This document shows, piece by piece, positions 8,000 to 16,501 of a stretch of DNA of 64,000 nucleotides; the stretch's first letter is position 1, and each line of letters opens with the position of its first letter. This DNA is from an uncultured Oscillospiraceae bacterium. Lineage in GTDB: Bacteria > Bacillota > Clostridia > Oscillospirales > Acutalibacteraceae. Location of the stretch: positions 1 through 64,000 of the forward strand of contig UQLQ01000001.1 of assembly GCA_900541905.1 (NCBI GenBank), read 5' to 3'. Position numbers and translations under genes: made by a program. The notes under the pieces are model-generated. The model searched no databases. It was not told where the DNA came from and saw nothing but the letters and a program-made list of their open reading frames with translations.

Positions 8000-8029
8000 A
8001 CACAAAGTTAGCTTAAACTAACTTTGTGT
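8000..8029 (+). promoter_or_regulatory. Palindromic operator, possibly DtxR/iron-type
   Basis: Perfect 12-bp arms ACACAAAGTTAG and CTAACTTTGTGT with CTTAAA between, starting at the base after the -10 and ending just before the GGAGG ribosome site. The core GTTAG-N6-CTAAC resembles DtxR/IdeR metal-regulator boxes. A repressor bound here would block initiation; as RNA it would form a hairpin at the 5' end. Confidence 0.6.
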
Positions 8030-8040
8030 AGGAGGACTTC

Positions 8041-8409
8041 ATGGCGATTAAAATCATAAATCACAGTATTGTGCTTATTTTGATATTGTTATTTCTTTTG
8101 TGTACATTGGAGCCTGTAAAAAGATTACAGCTCCATCCCAAATTTCAATTTTTAAAATCTATCACAAAGTATCATTCGGTATATGCTTGGTTACTTCTCG
8201 TTCTTTCATTGGTACATGGTTTTCTTGCAGAAAAAACTTCTGCGTCCATCAGCGGAAAAATTGTATGGATGATTCTGCTTTTGTTAATTGTTTTTGCATA
8301 TTTGAGGAAAAAGATGCCGACTGCGGTATGGAAAACAATACATATCTCATGTTCCGTATTGTTGACAATCGGAATCATCGCTCATATCACACATGCAGTT
8401 CTTTTATAA
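8041..8409 (+). CDS. Four-helix membrane protein with two H-x13-H pairs (ferric-reductase-like)
   Basis: A 122-residue integral membrane protein with four hydrophobic segments (about 6-22, 46-63, 73-88, 104-122). His45/His59 and His101/His115 are each spaced by 13 residues, the arrangement that carries two stacked b hemes in ferric reductase and NADPH oxidase membrane domains. It lacks any flavin or NAD domain and is much shorter than those enzymes. GGAGG precedes the ATG. Expression is controlled by a strong promoter with a palindrome that looks metal-responsive, which would suit an iron-related electron carrier. The redox partner and substrate are unknown. Confidence 0.75.
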   Translation: MAIKIINHSIVLILILLFLLCTLEPVKRLQLHPKFQFLKSITKYHSVYAWLLLVLSLVHGFLAEKTSASISGKIVWMILLLLIVFAYLRKKMPTAVWKTIHISCSVLLTIGIIAHITHAVLL

Positions 8410-8502
8410 CCATATGTTATCTATGATATAAAATGCAAATAACAGGTATCTTGTAACATATGATACATGCAGGTATTTTGTTGGTAAAAATCAGTTTATG
8501 GC

Positions 8503-8531
8503 TTGACAAAATTCTGAGTAAGGAATATTAT
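8503..8531 (+). promoter_or_regulatory. Promoter of the ilv T-box operon
   Basis: TTGACA (8503-8508), 17-base spacer, TATTAT (8526-8531), shortly before the T-box leader. Confidence 0.8.
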
Positions 8532-8539
8532 TTAAAGTA

Positions 8540-8804
8540 ATAGATGAAATGCATTGAAAGGGAAGTCATGCAGAGGGCCTGTATCAGAGAGCTGTCGGGT
8601 GGTGTAAGGCAGTACAGGTTCTGTATGGAATCACCCTTGAGCAGGCGGCTGAACCAGAAAGAAGTAAGCTGAGCCCGGTTTCTTACCGTTATCAAAGCAT
8701 GCATTGTTAGATGCAGTGAGGGATTGTCGTTTGGCAATAAATTGAGTGGTACCGCGGAGTTTTAGTCTTCGTCTCTATGTTTTATAGAGGCGAGGGCTTT
8801 TTTT
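8540..8804 (+). promoter_or_regulatory. T-box leader, isoleucine specifier (AUC)
   Basis: All T-box parts are visible. Stem I closes with AAGGG (8558-8562) and CCCTT, then CATGCAGA pairs with TCTGTATG; between these the specifier loop reads GAATCA, giving codon AUC (8630-8632) followed by the usual A. The AGAGAG k-turn element and GGTGG-type distal loop follow. The T-box sequence GTGGTACCGCGG lies at 8746-8757, and the competing terminator spans 8764-8804 with a T run. Uncharged tRNA-Ile should stabilise the antiterminator and allow ilvBNA-ridA transcription. Confidence 0.95.
8764..8804 (+). terminator. T-box regulated terminator
   Basis: AGTCTTCGTCTCTAT pairs with ATAGAGGCGAGGGCT (some G-U pairs) and is followed by seven T. 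Competes with the T-box antiterminator. Confidence 0.88.
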
Positions 8805-8872
8805 ATACTGCTGACCTTCAAGATTCAATCGTATCATGTCATTTTAGTAAACATATAAAGGAGACTTTCACC

Positions 8873-10579
8873 ATGAAATTAACAGGTGCACAAATTATTA
8901 TGGAGTGCTTATTGGAGCAGCATGTCGATACCGTATTTGGGTATCCGGGCGGCGCTGTTTTGAATATTTACGATGCACTCTATGAATACAGCGACCGTAT
9001 CAACCATATTTGTACCGCACATGAACAAGGTGCTGCTCATGCGGCAGACGGTTATGCCCGTTCCAGCGGAAAAACAGGCGTTTGTATTGCTACCTCAGGT
9101 CCGGGAGCGACCAATTTGGTAACCGGTATTGCAACCGCTTATATGGATTCCATTCCTATGGTTGCCATTACAGGCAATGTCAATTTGAATCTATTGGGTC
9201 TGGATAGCTTTCAGGAAGTAGACATTACAGGCGTTACCATGCCGATTACAAAACATAACTTTATTGTAAAGAAAATTGAATATTTGGCAGATACCATTCG
9301 TCAGGCCTTCCGTATTGCGCAGGAAGGCAGAAAAGGTCCTGTATTAATTGATGTTCCAAAAGACATCACAGGACAACTGTACGAATTCACTCCTGCCACA
9401 AAAGCATTGGATGAAGCACAGCAGGTAGCAATGCATTTACCAATCAGCAAAAAGCCGGTAGAGGTAAAAGCATCTAAAATAGAACGCGCATTAGAGCTGA
9501 TTTCCAAAAGTAAACGTCCTTTTGTTTATACAGGCGGCGGCTTGCTTGCTGCAGAGGCCTGCGATGAGCTGAAAACTTTAGTGGAAAAAATAGATGCACC
9601 GGTTTCTTGTTCTCTGATGTGCCAGGGAGGATTTGACCAGGCAGATGACCGTTATATGGGTATGCTTGGCATGCATGGAACAAAAACAGCGGCAGAGGCA
9701 TTGAAGCATTGCGATTTATTTTTAGCAGTAGGCACACGTTTTTCTGACCGTGTCATTTGTAATGCAAATTTGTTTGCTCGTCATTGCCCAATTATCCAAA
9801 TTGATATTGACCCGGCAGAATTTAATAAAAATATTGACGTTACTTTAAAATTAGGCGGAGATGCCAAGCAGATTTTGTCTTTGCTCAATGAGAAATTGGA
9901 ACAACAGGACCATAAAGAGTGGCTGGCACAAATTAAAGCTTGGAAAAAAGAATATCCGTTGAGACAAGATGCAATTGATCCAAATGGTGTAACACCTCAA
10001 ATGTTGTTTGATGCTTTGAACGAACTGACCAAATCAGAAGCGATTATTGCAACAGAAGTAGGTCAGCATCAAATGTGGGCTGCACAGTTTTATGAATTCC
10101 GTCATCCGAGACAATTTATTACATCAGGCGGACTGGGCACCATGGGCTTTGGTCTTGGGGCCGCTATGGGTGCCCAGGTAGCAAATCCTGATAAAAAGGT
10201 GATTAATATTGCAGGAGACGGCAGTTTCCATATGAATTGCAATGAGCTTTCCACTTTGGCAAAATATCAAATTCCAATGATGGAACTGGTTGTGGATAAC
10301 TCTGTGCTGGGCATGGTACGCCAATGGCAGAAATTGTTTTATGACAATCGTTTTTCTCAAACAACACAGGATAAGAAGACCGACTTTGTAAAATTGGCCG
10401 AAGCATTTGGAGTAAAAGCATTCGAAATCCGTACCAAGGATGAGTTGATTCCCGTGCTGAAAGAGGCGCTCAGTTTGAAAGAGCCTGTTTTGGTTGCTTG
10501 TCATATTCATCGTGATTTTAACGTATTGCCAATGGTTCCTGCCGGTGCTTCCGCAGAAGAACCAATACTGGAAATGTAA
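8873..10579 (+). CDS. ilvB: Acetolactate synthase, large (catalytic) subunit
   Basis: A 568-residue thiamine-diphosphate enzyme condensing pyruvate with pyruvate or 2-oxobutyrate in branched-chain amino acid synthesis. Motifs: FGYPGGAVLNIYDAL, the catalytic Glu in AHEQGAAHAADGYAR, TSGPGATN, and the ThDP/Mg site GDGSFHMNCNEL. Start is ATG 8873 with AAAGGAG upstream; an earlier in-frame ATG at 8777 lies inside the T-box terminator and is rejected. First gene of ilvB-ilvN-ilvA-ridA. ilvC, ilvD and leu genes are not in this window. Confidence 0.96.
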   Translation: MKLTGAQIIMECLLEQHVDTVFGYPGGAVLNIYDALYEYSDRINHICTAHEQGAAHAADGYARSSGKTGVCIATSGPGATNLVTGIATAYMDSIPMVAITGNVNLNLLGLDSFQEVDITGVTMPITKHNFIVKKIEYLADTIRQAFRIAQEGRKGPVLIDVPKDITGQLYEFTPATKALDEAQQVAMHLPISKKPVEVKASKIERALELISKSKRPFVYTGGGLLAAEACDELKTLVEKIDAPVSCSLMCQGGFDQADDRYMGMLGMHGTKTAAEALKHCDLFLAVGTRFSDRVICNANLFARHCPIIQIDIDPAEFNKNIDVTLKLGGDAKQILSLLNEKLEQQDHKEWLAQIKAWKKEYPLRQDAIDPNGVTPQMLFDALNELTKSEAIIATEVGQHQMWAAQFYEFRHPRQFITSGGLGTMGFGLGAAMGAQVANPDKKVINIAGDGSFHMNCNELSTLAKYQIPMMELVVDNSVLGMVRQWQKLFYDNRFSQTTQDKKTDFVKLAEAFGVKAFEIRTKDELIPVLKEALSLKEPVLVACHIHRDFNVLPMVPAGASAEEPILEM

Positions 10580-10597
10580 GAAAGAGAGGTCGCCATA

Positions 10598-11086
10598 ATG
10601 AATCATACTGAAGAAAAAGATTACATCTTATCCGTACTGGCACAAAACCATGCAGGCGTCCTGCTTCGCATTGCAGGCTTATTCAGCCGCCGCTGCTACA
10701 ATATCAAAAGCATTGTAGCAGCGCAAACGGAAGATAATAACAGATCCAGAATTTTAATTGTTGTACAGGGGGATGACCGTATTGTACGACAGGTGGATAA
10801 ACAATTGAGTAAACTGGTGGAAATTGAACAAGTGACTGTACTCAACGACAACGAGGCGGTTGTAAGAGAACACTTATTGATAAAATTGGAGCGCAGCGAT
10901 ATGACCTCCAATCAATTGGTTGCAATTGCAAATGTATTCCATGCAAATATTTTAAATGTTTCCTCTACCGATATGATTGTAGAACTCACAGGAACTCCTT
11001 CCACACTGGATTCCTTTGTGGAATGCTGTAAACCATATCATATTGTAAAGATTTTACGTACGGGTACTATGGCAATGGAAAAATAA
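10598..11086 (+). CDS. ilvN: Acetolactate synthase, regulatory subunit
   Basis: A 162-residue small subunit with an N-terminal ACT domain (ILSVLAQNHAGVLLRIAGLF, RGYNI-like RCYNIKSI) and the C-terminal IlvN domain. It activates IlvB and confers valine feedback in the family. It lies 18 bases after ilvB under the same T-box. Sometimes named ilvH in other species. Confidence 0.93.
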   Translation: MNHTEEKDYILSVLAQNHAGVLLRIAGLFSRRCYNIKSIVAAQTEDNNRSRILIVVQGDDRIVRQVDKQLSKLVEIEQVTVLNDNEAVVREHLLIKLERSDMTSNQLVAIANVFHANILNVSSTDMIVELTGTPSTLDSFVECCKPYHIVKILRTGTMAMEK

Positions 11087-11129
11087 TAGCAGCGACAGAA
11101 CGGAACACTGCAAAAGGGAGAATGATGAT

Positions 11130-12347
11130 ATGCTTACACTAGATAAAATATACCATGCGGCCTACGTATTGCGGGACGTAGTGCGAAAGACAGATTTGAT
11201 TCTGGCCCCCCATTTGAACCCGGATTGCGAACTGTATTTAAAAACAGAAAATTTGCAAACAACCGGTTCATTTAAAGTGCGCGGTGCATACTATAAAATT
11301 TCACAGCTTTCCGACGAGGAAAAATCAAAAGGCGTCATTGCCTGTTCAGCAGGAAACCATGCACAGGGGGTTGCCTTGGCAGCTGCCAAACATGGAATGA
11401 AAGCCTTAATTTGCATTCCGGACGGCGCTCCTATTTCAAAAGTGGAAGCAACAAAACGTTATGGAGCAGATGTTTGCCTTGTCAAAGGTGTATACGATGA
11501 CGCCTATCAAAAAGCCTGTGAATTGCAGCAGGAAAGCGGAAGTACCTTTATTCATCCGTTTAATGATGAAGATGTGATTGCAGGTCAGGGCAGTATTGGT
11601 TTAGAATTACTGGATCAATTGCCGGAATTGGATGCCGTTATTGTGCCTATTGGTGGAGGTGGGTTAATCGGTGGCGTTGCATTTGCAATTAAATCGCTGC
11701 GTCCGGAGTGTAAGGTATATGGTGTGCAAGCAGTAGGCGCGCCTTCTATGTATAATTCTGTAAGACATCATCACGTAGAAACATTAGATTATGTTTCTAC
11801 CATTGCAGACGGTATTGCAGTGAAACAGCCGGGAGATTTAACATACGATTTATGTGAAAAATATGTAGATGAAATTGTCACCGTAACAGATGATGAAATC
11901 TCCACAGCGATTTTAATGTTAATTGAACAACAAAAACTGATTGCCGAAGGCGCAGGTGCAGTTGCGGTTGCAGCGGCGTTGTTTAATAAAGTAGATGTCA
12001 AAGGCAAAAAAGTAGCATGTCTTGTTTCAGGCGGCAACATTGATGTTACCATTTTGTCCCGTGTGATTTCCCGCGGTTTGCTAAAAACAGGGCGTTCTGC
12101 CGATATTACCATTGAACTGGTGGATAAACCGGGTCAATTAAGTGATGTATCACGAATTATTGCGGAGACAGGCGGAAACGTAGTGGCTGTACATCATGAC
12201 AGAAGCGGTGAAAATACAAATGTAAACGGCTGTTATTTACATTTGGTAATGGAAACCAGAGACCATGCGCATATTTTGGAAATTGAAAACGCTCTGACCA
12301 ATCAGGGCTATAAAATTATAGGAAGAGAGAGACGATGCATATGTTAA
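11130..12347 (+). CDS. ilvA: Threonine ammonia-lyase with C-terminal ACT-like domain
   Basis: A 405-residue PLP enzyme that converts threonine to 2-oxobutyrate, the isoleucine precursor. The PLP lysine is in TTGSFKVRGAYYKI, and the glycine loops GGGGLIGG and VSGGNIDVT are present. The C-terminal 70 residues (DITIELVDKPGQLSDVSRIIAE) form a single ACT domain, as in the 400-residue form rather than the long E. coli IlvA with two regulatory domains. Its place behind the isoleucine T-box argues for the biosynthetic role over catabolic TdcB. Overlaps ridA by 13 bases. Confidence 0.93.
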   Translation: MLTLDKIYHAAYVLRDVVRKTDLILAPHLNPDCELYLKTENLQTTGSFKVRGAYYKISQLSDEEKSKGVIACSAGNHAQGVALAAAKHGMKALICIPDGAPISKVEATKRYGADVCLVKGVYDDAYQKACELQQESGSTFIHPFNDEDVIAGQGSIGLELLDQLPELDAVIVPIGGGGLIGGVAFAIKSLRPECKVYGVQAVGAPSMYNSVRHHHVETLDYVSTIADGIAVKQPGDLTYDLCEKYVDEIVTVTDDEISTAILMLIEQQKLIAEGAGAVAVAAALFNKVDVKGKKVACLVSGGNIDVTILSRVISRGLLKTGRSADITIELVDKPGQLSDVSRIIAETGGNVVAVHHDRSGENTNVNGCYLHLVMETRDHAHILEIENALTNQGYKIIGRERRCIC

Positions 12348-12715
12348 AAAAAGTAAGTACAGAAAAGGCTCCCGCAGCAATCGGACCATATTCTCAGGCA
12401 ATTGTAAACGGAAATATGTTATATACCAGCGGACAAATTCCGATTATTCCGGAAACCGGTGAATTGGTACAAGGAGATATTACAGCGCAGGCAGAGCAGG
12501 TGATGAAAAATCTAAACGCAGTGCTGGAGGCTGCAGGTACCACATTTGCAAATGTGATTAAAACAACTTGTTTTTTGGCAGACATGAATGATTTTGCTGC
12601 TTTTAATGCAGTATACGAGACTTATTTTACGGAGAAACCGGCTCGTTCTTGTGTAGCTGTAAAACAGTTGCCTAAAAATGCATTGGTAGAAGTTGAGCTG
12701 ATTGCATCCATATAA
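12335..12715 (+). CDS. ridA: RidA family enamine/imine deaminase
   Basis: A 126-residue RidA/YjgF protein with AIGPYSQAIVNGNMLYTSGQIP near the N-terminus and the conserved Arg and Glu in PARSCVAVKQLPKNALVEVE. It hydrolyses reactive enamines such as 2-aminocrotonate released by threonine dehydratase. Here it overlaps the end of ilvA, which fits protection against IlvA by-products. A second ATG at 12341 is an equally possible start. Confidence 0.95.
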   Translation: MHMLKKVSTEKAPAAIGPYSQAIVNGNMLYTSGQIPIIPETGELVQGDITAQAEQVMKNLNAVLEAAGTTFANVIKTTCFLADMNDFAAFNAVYETYFTEKPARSCVAVKQLPKNALVEVELIASI

Positions 12716-12720
12716 TAAAC

Positions 12721-12750
12721 AAGCTGTCTGATTTCAGACAGCTTTTTGTT
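12721..12750 (+). terminator. Terminator of the ilv operon
   Basis: AAGCTGTCTG / CAGACAGCTT, ATTT loop, then T-rich tail. Confidence 0.9.
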
Positions 12751-12768
12751 ATACAAGGAAGTCTATGC

Positions 12769-12797
12769 TTGAATAAAGTATAGCAATATGGTATATT
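12769..12797 (+). promoter_or_regulatory. Promoter of the flavodiiron gene
   Basis: TTGAAT (12769-12774), 17-base spacer, TATATT (12792-12797), 34 bases before the start codon. Confidence 0.6.
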
Positions 12798-12830
12798 TTA
12801 AAATACGTGAATTTTAAGGGAGGTTTGATT

Positions 12831-14024
12831 ATGCCTGCATTGGAAGCTAAAAAGAATATCTACTGGGTAGGCGTGTTAGATAAAGAATTGCGTAATTTTG
12901 ATATTATTATGCATACCGATTACGGTACTACGTATAACTCTTATTTGGTCAGAGGTAGCGAAAAAACAGTTTTGTTTGATACCGTAAAAGAGCCGTTTTT
13001 TGAAGAGCATCTCGAACATATTCGTCAGGTATGCGCCCCCTCTGAAATTGATTATATTGTGGTGAACCATACGGAACCTGACCATAGCGGAAGTATTTTA
13101 AAGTTGTTGGAGTATGCACCAAATGCAAAGATAGTTGCGGGAAAGGTAGCGCTGAATTACTTGAGCGAAATATTCAATGCCCCTTTTCCTTCTATCACGG
13201 TAACAGAAAAAGACACTCTTGATATTGGAGGTATGACCCTTCAGTTTATCAGCGCGCCAATGCTTCATTGGCCGGACAGCACTTACACCTATATTCCGCA
13301 GGCAAAAGCACTGTTTACATGTGACAGCTTTGGGTGCCATTTTGCAGATGAACGTGTGTTTAACGACCTGATTGATACAGATTTTTCAGAATCTTATCAA
13401 TATTACTACGATAATATTATAGGACCATATGCATATCCAAGCATGGCGAATGCGCTAAAGAAAATCGAACCCTTGGAAATAGAGTTGATTGCCAACGGTC
13501 ATGGACCTGTTCTACGCAAAGATATTCCTCATTATATTGAGTTATATAAAAAATGGTCCACTCCTGTTGTGGGAGAGAAAAAGCAGGTTGTTATAGCATA
13601 TGCTTCCTGTTATGGATATACCAAAATGCTGGCAGAAAAAATTGCAGAGGGAATTCGTCATGCAGGCATTGACAATTTAACAATATTGGATTTGGAAACT
13701 ACAGATTTAGAGGAAGCGGGAAAACAGCTGCAGCAGGCTGACGGCTTTTTATTAGGGTCACCCACTTTGGTAGCTGATGCATTACCTCCCGTATGGCAGA
13801 TGCTTACTTATATTAACCCTATTATCCAGAAGGGACGTTTTGCGGGAGCATTCGGTTCTTATGCATGGGGAGGAGAAGCAGTACCAAATTTGCTGCATAG
13901 AATGGAAAAGTTAAATTTGAAACTGCCGGTAGAAGGTTACCGTGTTAAGTTAAAACCAAGTGATGAACAATTGCAGGAAGCTTTTGTATATGGAGAAAAT
14001 TTTGCAAAAGCAATGCAGGGATAA
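12831..14024 (+). CDS. fprA: A-type flavodiiron protein (oxygen/NO reductase)
   Basis: A 397-residue protein with a metallo-beta-lactamase-like diiron domain followed by a flavodoxin domain. Diiron ligands are visible as H80-x-E82-x-D84-H85 in NHTEPDHSGS, with later ligands in MLHWPDS, TCDSFGCHF and NGHGPVLR. The flavodoxin FMN loop is AYASCYGYTKMLAEKIAEG. These enzymes reduce O2 to water or NO to N2O in strict anaerobes, taking electrons from rubredoxin or related carriers. Start at ATG 12831 with AGGGAGG upstream. Monocistronic, with its own promoter and terminator; no rubredoxin gene adjoins it. Confidence 0.93.
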   Translation: MPALEAKKNIYWVGVLDKELRNFDIIMHTDYGTTYNSYLVRGSEKTVLFDTVKEPFFEEHLEHIRQVCAPSEIDYIVVNHTEPDHSGSILKLLEYAPNAKIVAGKVALNYLSEIFNAPFPSITVTEKDTLDIGGMTLQFISAPMLHWPDSTYTYIPQAKALFTCDSFGCHFADERVFNDLIDTDFSESYQYYYDNIIGPYAYPSMANALKKIEPLEIELIANGHGPVLRKDIPHYIELYKKWSTPVVGEKKQVVIAYASCYGYTKMLAEKIAEGIRHAGIDNLTILDLETTDLEEAGKQLQQADGFLLGSPTLVADALPPVWQMLTYINPIIQKGRFAGAFGSYAWGGEAVPNLLHRMEKLNLKLPVEGYRVKLKPSDEQLQEAFVYGENFAKAMQG

Positions 14025-14043
14025 GGGTCATCGTATAGCCGGT

Positions 14044-14077
14044 AAAAAAGAACTGCAAACTTGCAGTTCTTTTTTTG
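14044..14077 (+). terminator. Terminator after fprA
   Basis: AAGAACTGCAA / TTGCAGTTCTT with a very short loop and seven T. Confidence 0.88.
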
Positions 14078-14153
14078 TCTGTTGTATCCAATAGCAAATA
14101 GAACATCATAGTACTGTCTTTTCATGGATATCAAACAAAATTTTCTACTGTCT

Positions 14154-14193
14154 TGTCAGTTGTATTGACATATAGTTGTGGTTGTGCAATACT
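14154..14193 (+). promoter_or_regulatory. nad operon promoter with probable NiaR operator
   Basis: TTGACA (14165-14170), 17-base spacer and AATACT (14188-14193). The palindrome TGTCA-N7-TGACA (14154-14170) covers the -35. Because niaR is the last gene of this operon, the palindrome is a good candidate for NiaR binding; the assignment is an inference. Confidence 0.55.
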
Positions 14194-14260
14194 GGTATAC
14201 ATAAGTTTAAATCCTACCAATATGCTGTGGTGGGAATCCCTAGAAATGGAGTTGTATTGT

Positions 14261-15166
14261 ATGCAAGCGTTGAAGGAACGAATCCAAAAGTTAAAAAAAG
14301 AGCGTGACGCAGTTATTTTAGCGCACTTTTATGTTGACGGCTCAGTACAGGAAATTGCCGATTATGTTGGCGACTCTTACTATTTAAGTAAAAAAGCATC
14401 TGAAAGTCCGTGTAAAACCATTTTGTTTTGCGGTGTGGAATTTATGGGAGAAAGTGCAAAAATTTTAAATCCCGAAAAAACTGTGATTATGGCAGATGTG
14501 GAAGCAGACTGCCCAATGGCACATATGGTAACACCTGATGATATTCAAAAAGTAAGAGAAGCTTATGACGATTTGTCCGTAGTATGCTATATCAACTCTA
14601 CCGCACAAACAAAAGCTTATTCCGATGTTTGTGTTACTTCTTCCAATGCGGAAAGAATTGTAAAGGCACTGGAACAAAAAAATATCTTTTTTATTCCGGA
14701 CGGAAATTTAGGGCGTAATCTTGCAGCAAAAATTCCTGAAAAGAATTTTATCTTTCATACAGGATATTGCTGTGTGCATCAAGATATCATGGCTTATCAT
14801 GTACAAGATGCCATGAAAGAATATCCCGATGCAAAGGTGTTGGTGCATCCGGAGTGCAGTCCGGACGTGGTAGCTTTGGCAGACTATGCAGGAAGTACTT
14901 CGGGAATCTTAGAATATGCAACCAAAAGTGATGCACAGGAATTTATTATTTGTACCGAAACAGGAATCTTCTACAATTTGCAAAAGGCGAATCCTGACAA
15001 GAAGTTTTATGCGGTAAAAAAACATCAAGTTTGTGATGATATGAAAAAAATCACATTAGAGAAAGTGGAGCTTGCGCTTAAGCAAGGCATTCCAATGGAA
15101 CTTGATGAAAATTTGATGAAAAAAGCAGAAGGTGCATTAAAGCAGATGCATCAAATTGCGCAATAA
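14261..15166 (+). CDS. nadA: Quinolinate synthase
   Basis: A 301-residue [4Fe-4S] enzyme condensing iminoaspartate with dihydroxyacetone phosphate to quinolinate. Visible family motifs are ILAHFYVDGSVQEIADYVGDS, CGVEFMGESAKIL, and VHPECSPDVVALAD, with three conserved cysteine regions for the cluster. Start chosen at ATG 14261 with GGAG nine bases upstream; the longer in-frame extension back to 14153 would cover the promoter. First gene of nadA-nadB-nadC-niaR. Confidence 0.95.
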   Translation: MQALKERIQKLKKERDAVILAHFYVDGSVQEIADYVGDSYYLSKKASESPCKTILFCGVEFMGESAKILNPEKTVIMADVEADCPMAHMVTPDDIQKVREAYDDLSVVCYINSTAQTKAYSDVCVTSSNAERIVKALEQKNIFFIPDGNLGRNLAAKIPEKNFIFHTGYCCVHQDIMAYHVQDAMKEYPDAKVLVHPECSPDVVALADYAGSTSGILEYATKSDAQEFIICTETGIFYNLQKANPDKKFYAVKKHQVCDDMKKITLEKVELALKQGIPMELDENLMKKAEGALKQMHQIAQ

Positions 15167-15181
15167 GAGAGAAGGGCAAGT

Positions 15182-16501
15182 ATGGAACATCAAGCAGATG
15201 TTATCATAGTGGGAACAGGCGTGGCAGGGCTTTTTTGTGCGTTACAGCTGCCAAAAGAATTACATATTTTGATGATAACAAAAGACAAAGCGGAACACAG
15301 TGATTCTTATTTGGCACAGGGCGGAATTTCCACCTTGAGAACTCCGGAAGATTACGAAAGCTATTTTGAAGATACCATGCGTGCGGGTCATTATAAAAAC
15401 AATCCGGACTCTGTTGATGTTATGATTCGATCTTCTCCGCAGATTATTCAAAATCTGATTGATTTTGGTGTGGAATTTGAACGAACATCAAATGGACTTT
15501 CTTATACCAGAGAAGGTGCTCATTCCACATTCCGTATTTTACATCATAAAGATATTACAGGTTACGAGATTACCAGTAAATTAATGGCACAAGTGCAGCA
15601 GCGTCCCTATATCCAGATTGAAGAATACACTTCTATGGTCGATATTATAGAACAAAATCACGTATGTACAGGAGTGGTTGTTAGAACCAAAGACGGACAA
15701 ATACAGCCCATATATGCAAAATCAGTGGTACTTGCTACAGGCGGGCTGGGCGGTTTGTTCCAAAATTCTACCAACTATCCTCATATTACGGGGGACGCTT
15801 TGGCAATTGCATTAAAACATCACATTGCATTACAGGATATCAATTATATCCAAATTCATCCTACTACCTTATATTCTGAGAAAAAAGGCCGCAGCTTTTT
15901 AATTTCAGAATCGGTCAGGGGAGAGGGGGCTGTTTTGCTCAATGAAAAAGGAGAACGTTTTGTCGACGAACTGCTGCCCAGAGACGTGGTCACAAAAGCA
16001 ATCAAAGACGAGATGAAAAAAACAAATGCCAAATTTGTGTACTTATCTATGGAACACATGGGAGCAGATGTGATAAAAAAACGCTTTCCCAATATTTATG
16101 AATATTGTCTTGAGCAAGGCTACGATATTACAAAGGAACCCATTCCCGTTACCCCCGCTCAGCATTATTTTATGGGCGGCATTCAGGTAGATTTAAACAG
16201 TAAAACAGATATGGATTGTTTGTATGCCATAGGTGAAACAGGATGCAACGGCGTACACGGCGCCAACCGTTTGGCCAGCAATTCTTTATTGGAAAGTTTG
16301 GTATTTGCAAAGAGAGCTGCTTTGCATATCGCAGAGAACATGTTAAAAGAAATGCCGCCATCTCAACCAATTGATGTGCAGCCGTATCAAGATGCGGAAT
16401 TATTAAAACAACAATATAAACAATGTATCTTAAATGAAATTAAAAGAAAGGACCGTGCGTTTTATGATCAATGGTGTCACGATGAAAATACTTGCAGATG
16501 A
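15182..16501 (+). CDS. nadB: L-aspartate oxidase
   Basis: A 439-residue flavoprotein of the succinate dehydrogenase/fumarate reductase family: FAD motif DVIIVGTGVAGLFCALQLP, SYLAQGGIS, HRI-type substrate site in HSTFRILHHKDITG, and VHGANRLASNSLLESLVF. It oxidises aspartate to iminoaspartate for NadA. It is shorter than E. coli NadB (about 540) because the C-terminal helical domain is reduced. In an anaerobe fumarate is a likely electron acceptor. It overlaps nadC by 38 bases. Confidence 0.93.
   Translation: MEHQADVIIVGTGVAGLFCALQLPKELHILMITKDKAEHSDSYLAQGGISTLRTPEDYESYFEDTMRAGHYKNNPDSVDVMIRSSPQIIQNLIDFGVEFERTSNGLSYTREGAHSTFRILHHKDITGYEITSKLMAQVQQRPYIQIEEYTSMVDIIEQNHVCTGVVVRTKDGQIQPIYAKSVVLATGGLGGLFQNSTNYPHITGDALAIALKHHIALQDINYIQIHPTTLYSEKKGRSFLISESVRGEGAVLLNEKGERFVDELLPRDVVTKAIKDEMKKTNAKFVYLSMEHMGADVIKKRFPNIYEYCLEQGYDITKEPIPVTPAQHYFMGGIQVDLNSKTDMDCLYAIGETGCNGVHGANRLASNSLLESLVFAKRAALHIAENMLKEMPPSQPIDVQPYQDAELLKQQYKQCILNEIKRKDRAFYDQWCHDENTCR

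Noticed and set aside
8528..8737. Minus-strand ORF of 69 residues
   Set aside because: It is antisense to the T-box leader; codons follow RNA structure, not protein.
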